From an uncultured Cohaesibacter sp. (GTDB lineage: Bacteria > Pseudomonadota > Alphaproteobacteria > Rhizobiales > Cohaesibacteraceae): a DNA stretch of 64,000 bases. The position numbers and the translations under genes are program-made. This document shows positions 54,131 to 62,510 of this stretch, piece by piece. Location of the stretch: positions 1,488,001 through 1,552,000 of the forward strand of contig NZ_OY782507.1 in assembly GCF_963677725.1 (NCBI RefSeq). The letters are read 5' to 3'. The notes under the pieces were generated by a model. That model was not told the DNA's origin, did no database searches, and saw nothing but the letters and a program-made list of their open reading frames with translations. The first letter of the stretch is position 1. Each line of letters opens with the position of its first letter.

Positions 54131-55699
54131 ATGCGCCGTCACCTGTTGTTTGCCTCTGTTTTTGCTGCCGTTCTGTCTGCCACGACCGCTTTTGCTGCCC
54201 CACCTCCATTGGTATTGGCCGTGGGTGGAGAGCCAGCAACCGGTTTTGATCCGATCATGGGTTGGGGGCGGTATGGCAATCCGCTGTTTCAGGCAACGTT
54301 GCTGCGTCTGGATGCTGATCTGAATATGGTGGGCGATCTGGCAACTGACTGGTCCCTGTCTGATGACCGCCTCGTTTGGACCGTTGCTCTGCGTGAGGAC
54401 GCCAAATTCTCGGACGGCACGCAGCTAACTGCCGAGGATGTTGCCTTTACCTTCAACAAGGCGAGAGACGCAGGTGGTCTGACGGACATGAAAATCCTCA
54501 AGGAAGCCCGCGCGACTTCGCCTTTCACAGTCGAACTGGAACTCACCAAGCCGCAGATCACATTCACTTCACAACTTGTGGCGCTGGGCATTGTGCCAAA
54601 GGACAGCTATGGGGATGATTATGCGCGTCATCCGCTTGGAGCCGGGCCATTCAAGATGGTTGAATGGAGAGAAGGCGAGCAACTGATTGTCGAGCCCAAT
54701 CCCTATTGGCATGGCGAAAAGATTGCTTTTCCGCGTGTGACATTCGTCTTTGGTGAAGAGACAGTGGCGCTTAATTTGGCACGATCTGGCGCTGCACATC
54801 TGGTTGCCGTTCCCCCAACAGACTCCGAACAGGTCCCCAATGGAATGCATGTGGAATATGTTGACACGGTCGACAACCGAGGCATTTCATTTCCCATGCT
54901 TCCCGCAGGCGACAAGACAAAAGATGGCTTACCGATTGGCAACGATGTGACCGCTGATCGCGCCATTCGCGTCGCCATTAATCAGGGCCTTGATCGCAAG
55001 GCATTGGTCGCCCTCGCCCTCAATGGACATGGCACGCCCGCTTATGGCCCGGTTGATGGTCTGCCTTGGGACAATCCCGATGCACGGATTAAAGGCAGCG
55101 ATGTGGAGACAGCGAAAGCGACACTTGATGCAGCAGGATGGCGGGATGACAATGGTGATGGCGTCCGCGAAAAAGACGGTCTGGAAGCCCGGTTCCCGCT
55201 TGTTTACCCAGCCTCTGATTCCCTGCGCCAAGCGCTGGCTTTGGGTGCCGCAGAACAGATGCGCGCGCTCGGAATCATCGCCGAGCCCCGCGGACTGAGT
55301 TGGGATGCCATCGGCAAAGAAATACATGCCAGTGCAATTCTGTTCGGCTGGGGATCCCATGATCCGTCCGAGATCTACGCCCTTTATCACGGCAGCAATG
55401 CCGGTGTTGAATGGTATAATCCGGGTTATTATCGAAATCCTGTTGTCGATGCCCATTTGGATGCCGCTCAGTCTGCCGCAAGCTTTGAAGCGTCTCTGCC
55501 TGAATGGAAAGCAGCACAATGGGATGGCAAAACGGGTTTCAGCGCCAAGGGCGATGCGCCTTGGGTCTGGATGGTCAACATAGACCATGCCTACTGGATC
55601 AGCGATTGCCTCGATATCGGTCCTGTCCAGACCGAACCCCACGGCCACGGCTACCCGATCACGCAAGGGCTTCCGTCCTGGAAATGGACCTGTGAATGA
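54131..55699 (+). CDS. ABC transporter binding protein, family 5 (nickel/peptide/opine type)
   Basis: This 522-residue protein has a signal peptide (MRRHLLFASVFAAVLSATTAFA) and the SBP_bac_5 fold. Visible parts are GGEPATGFDPIMGWGRYGNPLFQATLLRLD, AKFSDGTQLTAEDVAFTF, LGAGPFKMVEWREGEQLIVEPNPYWHG and IGNDVTADRAIRVAINQGLDRKALV. The last motif followed by GTPAYGPVDGLPWDNPD recalls nickel- and opine-metallophore receptors (NikA/CntA) more than dipeptide receptors, but this is an impression. ATG at 54131 has GGAG 6 bases away; an ATG at 54128 is an alternative. It overlaps the permease gene by ATGA, with no hairpin between. Confidence 0.9.
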   Translation: MRRHLLFASVFAAVLSATTAFAAPPPLVLAVGGEPATGFDPIMGWGRYGNPLFQATLLRLDADLNMVGDLATDWSLSDDRLVWTVALREDAKFSDGTQLTAEDVAFTFNKARDAGGLTDMKILKEARATSPFTVELELTKPQITFTSQLVALGIVPKDSYGDDYARHPLGAGPFKMVEWREGEQLIVEPNPYWHGEKIAFPRVTFVFGEETVALNLARSGAAHLVAVPPTDSEQVPNGMHVEYVDTVDNRGISFPMLPAGDKTKDGLPIGNDVTADRAIRVAINQGLDRKALVALALNGHGTPAYGPVDGLPWDNPDARIKGSDVETAKATLDAAGWRDDNGDGVREKDGLEARFPLVYPASDSLRQALALGAAEQMRALGIIAEPRGLSWDAIGKEIHASAILFGWGSHDPSEIYALYHGSNAGVEWYNPGYYRNPVVDAHLDAAQSAASFEASLPEWKAAQWDGKTGFSAKGDAPWVWMVNIDHAYWISDCLDIGPVQTEPHGHGYPITQGLPSWKWTCE

Positions 55700-56760
55700 G
55701 CCGGTATCGTTGGCTCATAAGGCTGCTGCGTGAACGCTTCATCCGTCTGCTGTGGCTTCTGCCTTTGGCGATGGTCGGCTTGTTCACCCTCATCAGGCTT
55801 GCCCCGGTTGATCCGGTACAAGCCTATGTGGGAGCGCGTATCGCTCTGGTCGGACCGGACCAACGTGCAGCGATTGCCGAGGCTTGGGGTCTTAATGATC
55901 CCGTGCCAGAACAATTCCTGCGCTGGCTCTCCCATCTTCTCCAAGGGGACCTGGGCGATAGCATGCTGTTCAATGCTCTGGTCAGCGAGGTGATCATGGC
56001 CCGTTGGCCAGCATCGCTATCCCTGATCGGCACGGCCTTTCTTTTCTCCTTTGTGATCGGCACGTCTTTGGGCCTGATCTCTGCTGCAACAAGAGGTCAT
56101 TGGCCGGACAGGTTCATCCGGGCCTTTGCGGTCACGCTGGCGGTTAGCCCCAGTTTCTGGTTGGCTCTCATGTTCATTGCCTTGTTCTCGATACAGCTTG
56201 GTTGGCTTCCTGCCTGCTGCTCTTCATCGCCCGGTCTGACCATCGCACAGGTGACGTTGGGCGACAGACTGCGCCACTTGATCCTGCCTGCAATTACCGT
56301 ATCGATTGTAGGCATTGCTCCTCTGATCTTGCACACGAGAGCAAGGGCCCGCGCCTTCCTGGAAGGGCCTGCTGCGCGTCACCTCAAAGCTCATGGCGCT
56401 CGCGATTTGCCGCTTCTTGTTGGTCCCGGCCTGCGGCATGCCCTTGGGCCTGCACTCACAGTTCATCTGGCCGGTGCGGGAGAATTGATCGGCGGCTCGG
56501 TTCTCGCAGAAACCATCTTTTCCTGGCCAGGTCTGGGGGAAGCAACGGTGCGCGCAGCCAAGGGAGCCGATGCGCCGCTCCTGATGGGTGTCGCACTGGC
56601 AACACTGGCCGTGGTGTTCGTTGGCAATATGCTGGCAGACATCTGCGCCTATCTGCTCGATCCCCGTTTGCGCGAAAGGTCGCCTGACAGACGCAAAGGG
56701 CGCCGAAAGGCACGGTTGTTCGCGACAGAAATCGACAGGACCAGCGAGGGGAAATTGTGA
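55696..56760 (+). CDS. ABC transporter permease, DppB/NikB type
   Basis: This 354-residue permease has about six membrane segments. The N-terminal pattern LLWLLPLAMVGLFTLIRLAPVDPVQAYVG matches the DppB/NikB class, and the late VHLAGAGELIGGSVLAETIFSWPGLGEATVRAA is the usual EAA-like loop. A Cys-Cys pair (LPACCSSSPG) sits in an external loop after about residue 172. The C-terminal 30 residues are strongly basic. It overlaps the next gene by GTGA. Confidence 0.93.
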   Translation: MSRYRWLIRLLRERFIRLLWLLPLAMVGLFTLIRLAPVDPVQAYVGARIALVGPDQRAAIAEAWGLNDPVPEQFLRWLSHLLQGDLGDSMLFNALVSEVIMARWPASLSLIGTAFLFSFVIGTSLGLISAATRGHWPDRFIRAFAVTLAVSPSFWLALMFIALFSIQLGWLPACCSSSPGLTIAQVTLGDRLRHLILPAITVSIVGIAPLILHTRARARAFLEGPAARHLKAHGARDLPLLVGPGLRHALGPALTVHLAGAGELIGGSVLAETIFSWPGLGEATVRAAKGADAPLLMGVALATLAVVFVGNMLADICAYLLDPRLRERSPDRRKGRRKARLFATEIDRTSEGKL

Positions 56761-57656
56761 CGGATCTCACTGAGAAATCGCGTATTGCCGAATGGTCAGA
56801 AGAAACTGGGCTCAAAGCAAGACCTGTCGGCCGAATGCATGCATCTCGCATTCGGCAGCAGGCGGTCATAAGCGGTCTTATCGCCTTGACGCTTGTGATC
56901 GGTGTTTTTGCCTATTCCTTGATGGTCTCCCCTGATGACCTTCGCGTTAGTCCTTCCATGCGAATGCTCGCGCCGTCTCTGGAGCATGTGTTCGGCACGG
57001 ATCTGTTGGGCCGGGACATGCTGCTGCGCACTGTATTGGCCCTTGGCCAATCCATCGGCATTGGGCTTTTTGCGGGTGTCGTTTCAACCGCTCTGGCGGT
57101 CGTGTTCGGACTTCTGGCCAGTATCAACAAGGTCACAGACCAGATAGTCGGAATTGCCACAGAGCTGTTTCTTGGCTTGCCTCATTTCGTGCTGCTGATG
57201 CTCGTCGCCTACGCGGCGGGCGGTGGCGTCAAGGGTGTCATCCTCGGAGTTGGCTTGACCCATTGGCCTCGCCTTGCTCGTGTGTTGCGTCATGAGACCC
57301 AAAGTGTTCTGGCATCGGACTATGTTGCCGTATCCCATGGGCTGGGACGCAGTCCATTGTGGGTTGCGCGGCGGCATTTATTGCCTCATCTCATCCCTCA
57401 AATCATAGCGGGCTTCATTTTGATCTTTCCTCACGCCATTCTGCATGAGGCAGGCCTTTCATTCATCGGCCTGGGCGTGCCACCGCATCTGCCCTCCATT
57501 GGTGTCATTCTGTCTGAATCCCTGCGGGCTCTCGGTTCGGGTCTTTGGTGGCTGGCTTTCTTCCCCGGTTTAGGCCTGCTGCTTGTAGCCTTATCCTTCG
57601 AGATATTCGGGGAATCCTTGCGTCGCGTGTCCGATCCTGACGAAGGAGTTGCCTGA
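56757..57656 (+). CDS. ABC transporter permease, DppC/NikC type
   Basis: This 299-residue permease has a cytoplasmic N-terminus of about 40 residues and then six membrane segments. DppC-class motifs are LEHVFGTDLLGRDMLLRTVLALGQSI, the EAA loop VAVSHGLGRSPLWVARRHLLPHLIPQI and HEAGLSFIGLGVPPHLPSIGVILSES. It starts at GTG overlapping the previous stop (GTGA), which signals translational coupling. Its last base overlaps the start of the ATPase gene. Confidence 0.94.
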   Translation: MTDLTEKSRIAEWSEETGLKARPVGRMHASRIRQQAVISGLIALTLVIGVFAYSLMVSPDDLRVSPSMRMLAPSLEHVFGTDLLGRDMLLRTVLALGQSIGIGLFAGVVSTALAVVFGLLASINKVTDQIVGIATELFLGLPHFVLLMLVAYAAGGGVKGVILGVGLTHWPRLARVLRHETQSVLASDYVAVSHGLGRSPLWVARRHLLPHLIPQIIAGFILIFPHAILHEAGLSFIGLGVPPHLPSIGVILSESLRALGSGLWWLAFFPGLGLLLVALSFEIFGESLRRVSDPDEGVA

Positions 57657-58417
57657 TGCTGATGGTCGAAAACCTGTCTGTCTATTTCCGGCAGCATGAT
57701 GGCACCCGGCTTGCCCCGATCAGAGATGTCTCTTTCACCCTGCCACGCGGAGAACTGGCCGGATTGATTGGAGGATCGGGAGCAGGCAAGAGCCTGATTG
57801 CTGAGGCACTTATCGGCAACCTGCCACACAATGCCGAAATTTCCGGACGAATGGCGTTTGATAGTCAACCGATGCAGCAAGGCAGTTTGGCGTTGGCTCC
57901 GCAAAGCAGGGATGCACTGGATCCGCTTTGCCCGGTTGGCCATCAGGTCGATCGGTTCGCAAAGCTTGCCGGTCGGACTTGCGATGTGCCCGAATTGTTC
58001 GAGACACTCGGCCTTTCTGCTGAAAGCATCGAGCAATGGCCTCACGAGCTCTCAGGTGGCATGGCCAAACGTGTCCTGCTGGCAACAGCGCTTGCGACTG
58101 GTGCGGACTGTATCATCGCCGATGAGCCGACAGCGGGGCTGGATGGAGAAGCTGCGGATCGCATTATGACGCTTCTTGCATCCCTCGCTGCGCATGGTAA
58201 GGCCATCCTTGTGATCAGTCATGATCTCCTGCGTTTGGTTCAGATTGCCAATCAGATGGTGATCCTTGAAGAAGGGAAACAAGTGGAGGCGACCACTGCA
58301 GAGGCCTTCCATCAGGGTCGGCTCGCCCATCCCTTCACCAAGGCGCTGTGGCAAGCGCAAACTTGGGAAAGCTTTGCTTCCAACACGCAAGAAGGGAACA
58401 AGCATGCTGCGGGCTGA
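57656..58417 (+). CDS. ABC transporter ATPase, DppD/NikD type
   Basis: This 253-residue ATPase has Walker A GGSGAGKSLIAEAL, signature LSGGMAKRVLLATAL and Walker B CIIADEPTAGLDG with the switch His in VISHDLL. It lacks the long C-terminal oligopeptide-binding ATPase tail of OppD/DppD, so it is closer in size to NikD. The shortness supports a metal or metal-chelate importer. It overlaps the upstream permease by one base and the partner ATPase by 14 bases. Confidence 0.94.
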   Translation: MLMVENLSVYFRQHDGTRLAPIRDVSFTLPRGELAGLIGGSGAGKSLIAEALIGNLPHNAEISGRMAFDSQPMQQGSLALAPQSRDALDPLCPVGHQVDRFAKLAGRTCDVPELFETLGLSAESIEQWPHELSGGMAKRVLLATALATGADCIIADEPTAGLDGEAADRIMTLLASLAAHGKAILVISHDLLRLVQIANQMVILEEGKQVEATTAEAFHQGRLAHPFTKALWQAQTWESFASNTQEGNKHAAG

Positions 58418-59030
58418 AGGACTGACCCATCGATTTGGCGACGCATTGATCCTTGATCATGCAGGCCTTGATGTTGAGGAGAATTCCCGGATCGGCATCG
58501 CTGGTCCCTCGGGCATTGGAAAGACGACGCTGGGCCGGATTCTGGCCGGGCAAATCCAGCCTCAGGCGGGAACTATTTCGTGGAATGGCAAGAGCATCTC
58601 AGACCTCAAACGACCGTCGCCGGTGCAACTCGCACCACAATCACCAGAACTGTCGGTAGATCCTCGATGGTCTGTCGCTGATATTCTCAAAAATGGTGGT
58701 GGCGTCGACGATGCAATCCTTGCAGGTCTGGGAATTCGTTCTGAATGGTATGGACGGCGGGGACGGGAGTTGTCCGGCGGAGAACTTGCACGGGTTTCAC
58801 TCGCCCGCCTCATTCTGCCGACAACGCGCCTGCTCATCTGCGATGAGATCACAGCCCAGCTTGATGCAATCTCCGCTCGTCAGATCTGGAAAGCTCTTTT
58901 GCCAATCCTGGCAGACCGGTCTATTGCCCTTATTGTCATCAGTCATGATGACAGGTTGCGAAAAGCTGTCTGCACGAAAAGCTTCCGTCTTGAAAGCGGT
59001 CACCTGCAGCCAACCCTTCATGAAAACTAG
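58404..59030 (+). CDS. ABC transporter ATPase, DppF/NikE type
   Basis: This short ATPase of 208 residues starts MLRAEGLTHRFGD with AAGGGAAC upstream. The longer frame to 58266 lies wholly within the preceding gene and is unlikely. It has Walker A GPSGIGKTTLGRIL, signature ELSGGELARVSLARLI and Walker B LLICDEITAQLDAIS, with Ile in place of the usual Pro. It ends soon after the core, without a C-terminal extension. It completes a binding protein-B-C-D-F importer. Confidence 0.92.
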   Translation: MLRAEGLTHRFGDALILDHAGLDVEENSRIGIAGPSGIGKTTLGRILAGQIQPQAGTISWNGKSISDLKRPSPVQLAPQSPELSVDPRWSVADILKNGGGVDDAILAGLGIRSEWYGRRGRELSGGELARVSLARLILPTTRLLICDEITAQLDAISARQIWKALLPILADRSIALIVISHDDRLRKAVCTKSFRLESGHLQPTLHEN

Positions 59031-59097
59031 AAGCTGTTTGAAGGTGTAGTCCAGAGCCGACGCTTGAGGCGAAAGGGCTTGCCGTATAGCAATATCC

Positions 59098-59132
59098 CGT
59101 AGCCGCCCTTCAAATATTGACGGGCGGCTGCG
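59098..59132 (+). terminator. Hairpin after the ABC importer operon
   Basis: AGCCGCCC (59101-59108) pairs with GGGCGGCT (59122-59129), extended to 11 bp with one T-G pair. It lies 68 bases past the last gene. No strong U-tract follows. Confidence 0.5.
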
Positions 59133-59480
59133 GTGCGTTCCTAGGTTATTGACCGAAATACAGAATGCCCATATCCGACCTTCCCCATTGCAACTCAAAC
59201 TTTCAGACATTCGATGCGGGGCAAAGTCGGCATTTATGGGCAATGCTCAGTTTACCCTGTCATCGCCTCATGTTTTGTTCTTTCGATGCTGGATGCCTTT
59301 TGAACTTCCAAGGATACCAGAAGCTGTTTTTACAAGTTTTGTCGCAAAGGCTGTGTCGTCTGTCACACGAGGCACCACCCAAAATCAAGAGTCCAAAAGA
59401 ATCTGAATGTTATCCAGTCATAACGTTTGGGATTCTTTTCAAGTTTACATTTTTTAAAAATTAGTATGCTCTAATTTAAT
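59133..59480. other. AT-rich gap before the Cache-GGDEF-EAL gene
   Basis: No gene is recognised. A possible promoter is TTTACA (59444-59449) and TATGCT (59465-59470) with a 15-bp spacer. If real, it would start transcription very near 59477. Confidence 0.4.
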
Positions 59481-61643
59481 ATGGCAATCTCAAAAAAGTA
59501 TTTGTATTCTCAAATACAATATTCAAGAAAAATTGGTTTGTATCAAATGTTTAAATTTGACCAATTCAAAGTTGAAACGAAGGTTAAATTTCCAATCTGG
59601 ATACTTACCCTATTCACTTTAAGTATTGCCGCTCTCAGTCTTTACGTCGTTCAGAACAACCTAAAAGAGGGCCACATTGACAAGGTACAAGCCCTTGTGA
59701 ATTCAGCCAAATCCATTGCAATGGCCAATTATCGGCTATCGCAAGAGGGTCGGTTGTCAAGAAACGAGGCCCAAACCAGATCCCGAGATGCCATCCGCTC
59801 CATGATCTTTGATGGCGGTTCGCGTGTGTTTGTCTTCAACGAACTAGGCATCAGGATCGTAAGCAATCAATTATACAGCGAGGGCACCAGCGCCTGGAAA
59901 GCAAAACACACCAAATCGATGATAAGACAAGCGATGGACGGTGGTGGACTCACCTATTATCACGGTGCCCGCGTGAAAAACGGCATTGAACAGCATAGCT
60001 TGCCAAAAGTTGCCTGGTCCGAACATTTCGCACCGTGGGGATGGGTGATCGCGTCCGCCGTTTACCTTGATGATGTCTCTGACTCATTCTGGCAAAATCT
60101 CATAGAAATGGTTGCGATCTGTCTTGCCGGCGGTGCGATTGTGATGCTGATTGCCAAATCCGTTATCAGCAACATTACAGACCCTTTGACATATCTCACC
60201 GGAAATCTCAAAAATTTGGCGAATGGCGAAACCGACATTTCGATCGAAGGCACGGAAAGGAAGGACGAGCTGGGCGACATGGCAACGGCCATGAAGACGC
60301 TCGTCAATCATGAAAACCAGCGTCAGCAGCTGCAACGCCAACTCAAACGCATGGCTTACACCGACAATCTGACTGGCCTTGCCAACCGTGCGATGTTTTA
60401 CGAAGCCATTCAGAAAGAATTGAAGCTTTCATTGCAAGATGGTGCGCCTTGCGCCTTGATGATCATCGATCTGGACCGCTTCAAAGCGATTAACGATACA
60501 CTCGGCCATATTGCCGGAGATGCCGTTTTGACAAAAGTGGCGAAACGTCTCTTGGATATCGTTGCAGAAAGGGGAATTGTTGGTCGATTGAGTGGAGATG
60601 AATTCTACGTTTTCCTGCCCCAATCCACGTGCAAAAATGAAGTTGAAAGCCTGGCTCATGCGATCGTCCATGAAATTGAAAAGCCGATTGATCTGGAAAG
60701 CAATACTGTGCAGGTCGGCGTCAGTATCGGGATAGCTTACGGCCCCGAAGATGCCGAGTGCGATTCAAACCTGTACCGTTTTGCCGATGTAGCGCTGTAT
60801 GAGGCAAAGCAGACAGTCAGCCAGAATATTATGCGCTATTCCCCTGAAATGGCCCAAAAAGCGGAGCGCCGCTATGAATTGGAAGCCCTGATTAAGGAGG
60901 GTTTGGAAAAGGATCAGTTCCATGCCTATTTTCAGGCCAAGATTGACTTGGATACGGGACGCATTCGCGGGGCAGAAGCCTTGTGCCGCTGGCAACAACC
61001 AAAGCAAGGCTTCATCAGTCCTGCGGAATTTATCCCGATTGCTGAAGAAACAGGCAGCATCAATGAAATCGGCTACCGGATGCTCAAACAGGCCTGCGAA
61101 TTTGCTGTCCGTTGTAATGAAATCTCACCGGAGCTGTTCACCGTGGCGGTTAACGTATCCGCCAAGCAGCTTATGTTCGGCAGGTTTCTGGCAACGCTGG
61201 GGCGCTGTCTGGAGGAGACAGAGTGCAACACAGCCTGGCTGGAATTGGAAATCACCGAAAGCTTGCTCCTTACCGATCAGGAAAATACCGCAGAAACGTT
61301 GCATGCCATATCGGATATGGGGATCGGGCTGTCTATCGATGATTTTGGTACGGGATATTCTGCGATGAGCTATCTGGCGCGTTATCCAATTACATGCCTC
61401 AAGATCGATCAGTCCTTTGTGAGCGATATGTGCGTAGACAGTCAAAAGCATGTTCTGGTCAGCGCCATTCTGGCTATGGCCAGTGGATTGGGCCTGAAAA
61501 CGGTCGCCGAGGGCGTCGAAGACGCCCAGACCGCAAAAGAACTCAAAGCCCTGAAATGCGATCGTGGGCAAGGGTATTTTTGGCATCGCCCCTCTTCACC
61601 CGATGCGCTTTTTGAGCGGCTAAAACGCAGCACTGCTGCCTAG
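59481..61643 (+). CDS. Cache-HAMP-GGDEF-EAL receptor (cyclic-di-GMP turnover)
   Basis: Up to 720 residues. A membrane segment (about 36-56) is followed by a periplasmic single-Cache sensor domain (to about 200; ANYRLSQEGRLSRNEAQ, SRVFVFNELGIRIVSN, SEHFAPWGWVIASAVYLDDV). A second membrane segment, HAMP, GGDEF (VGRLSGDEFYVFL) and EAL (RGAEALCRW, VNVSAKQL, ITESLLL, IDDFGTGYSAMSYL) domains come next. Both catalytic motifs are intact. No ribosome binding site precedes ATG 59481; ATG 59547 (MFKFDQFKV) is an equally good start, because a possible promoter and a 7-bp hairpin (59498-59517) lie in the disputed segment. A small ligand sensed outside probably sets its activity. Confidence 0.93.
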   Translation: MAISKKYLYSQIQYSRKIGLYQMFKFDQFKVETKVKFPIWILTLFTLSIAALSLYVVQNNLKEGHIDKVQALVNSAKSIAMANYRLSQEGRLSRNEAQTRSRDAIRSMIFDGGSRVFVFNELGIRIVSNQLYSEGTSAWKAKHTKSMIRQAMDGGGLTYYHGARVKNGIEQHSLPKVAWSEHFAPWGWVIASAVYLDDVSDSFWQNLIEMVAICLAGGAIVMLIAKSVISNITDPLTYLTGNLKNLANGETDISIEGTERKDELGDMATAMKTLVNHENQRQQLQRQLKRMAYTDNLTGLANRAMFYEAIQKELKLSLQDGAPCALMIIDLDRFKAINDTLGHIAGDAVLTKVAKRLLDIVAERGIVGRLSGDEFYVFLPQSTCKNEVESLAHAIVHEIEKPIDLESNTVQVGVSIGIAYGPEDAECDSNLYRFADVALYEAKQTVSQNIMRYSPEMAQKAERRYELEALIKEGLEKDQFHAYFQAKIDLDTGRIRGAEALCRWQQPKQGFISPAEFIPIAEETGSINEIGYRMLKQACEFAVRCNEISPELFTVAVNVSAKQLMFGRFLATLGRCLEETECNTAWLELEITESLLLTDQENTAETLHAISDMGIGLSIDDFGTGYSAMSYLARYPITCLKIDQSFVSDMCVDSQKHVLVSAILAMASGLGLKTVAEGVEDAQTAKELKALKCDRGQGYFWHRPSSPDALFERLKRSTAA

Positions 61644-61791
61644 AAAGAAGTTCTATAGTCTGTAGTCCAACTGGAAGAGGCCCGAAGTGCACAACCACGG
61701 ACCTCTGGACGCTTGCCTTTTGTGAGTTGCTCTCTTTTGGGATCGTTAGTTGCGGGCCATAGTCGGATATAGAGGTATCCCCTTTACCAAG

Positions 61792-62112
61792 TTACCCGAC
61801 TGCAGGGATAATCTGTTTAAGATCCGGCTCTTTATGCGAGAATGTCATGGAGATGGTTCCAGAGAGTTCGCAATCGGTCTTGTCCGGCAAAGCCCTTACC
61901 GGGATTGCGTTCAACTGCTTCTCCTGCAATGCCTCCAGAAGGGCGTGCAATTTGCCTGCGTCAATTTCAAAGCGGGTTGTCGAGGCTTTGTTGGAGAAAA
62001 AGACTTCGTCGATGACCCATCCACCAGATGACCTGATTGCCACCCGAACGCGATCAATTGCTTCGTGGCGTTCCATAGCTGTCACAATATCAAATTGAAT
62101 GATTTCTTTCAT
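61792..62112 (-). CDS. Small unrecognised cytoplasmic protein
   Basis: This protein has 106 residues and starts MKEIIQFDIVTAMERHEAID at ATG 62112 with ACGGAG 7 bases upstream. An in-frame TTG at 62118 is less likely. The pattern of alternating beta and helix (VRVAIRSSGGWVIDEVFFSN, ARFEIDAGKLHALLEALQEK-like middle, LSGTISMTFSHKEPDLKQIIP) suggests a compact alpha/beta fold. No signal peptide or membrane helix is seen. I do not recognise the family. It is convergent with the Cache-GGDEF-EAL gene and appears to be alone. Confidence 0.7.
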   Translation of the reverse strand: MKEIIQFDIVTAMERHEAIDRVRVAIRSSGGWVIDEVFFSNKASTTRFEIDAGKLHALLEALQEKQLNAIPVRALPDKTDCELSGTISMTFSHKEPDLKQIIPAVG

Positions 62113-62470
62113 TTCCAACTCCGTATCTGATCAGCTTGCCTGTTCAAGACAGCAATATAATCGCTATGAATGGCAACCAAGCAGATTTGCTCTGAGGTGC
62201 CTGACTTGCGGATGTGTTATTCTTGGCCTTCCGCTTCGAGCTTAATATCCGATTGCTGCCGTCAATGCGTTTTTGATTTCGCCATGCAGCCTATTGATCG
62301 CCACAGCAGCATTCTTCCCGCCATTGATGCAATTTCAATGCCGCGCTCACAATGACGGTTTGCTATTTACATGTCATTTTAGGAAATTGGGTTTTGGGTA
62401 CCGCACGAACGGCGGCAAGACCAACATGGCCCCACATCATTTTGGGCCACCGGGCGCACCGGGCGCTAGA
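62113..62470. other. Gap without a recognised gene
   Basis: About 360 bases between the small gene and the tctA end contain no convincing frame. The promoter of the small gene should lie at the left end. Confidence 0.5.
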
Positions 62471-62502
62471 GAGAGAAAGGCATGCACCTTTCTCTCCTTT
62501 TT
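62471..62502. terminator. Terminator-like hairpin at the tctA end
   Basis: GAGAGAAAGG-CATGCA-CCTTTCTCTC is a perfect 10-bp stem followed on the plus strand by CTTTTT. On the minus strand it lies 8 bases past the tctA stop and is preceded by A's. It is probably bidirectional. Confidence 0.7.
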
Positions 62503-62510
62503 GAGCCGCA

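Noticed and set aside
59149-59464. Two overlapping plus-strand frames before the Cache-GGDEF-EAL gene
   Set aside because: AT-rich, no ribosome binding site and implausible residue content; treated as non-coding leader.
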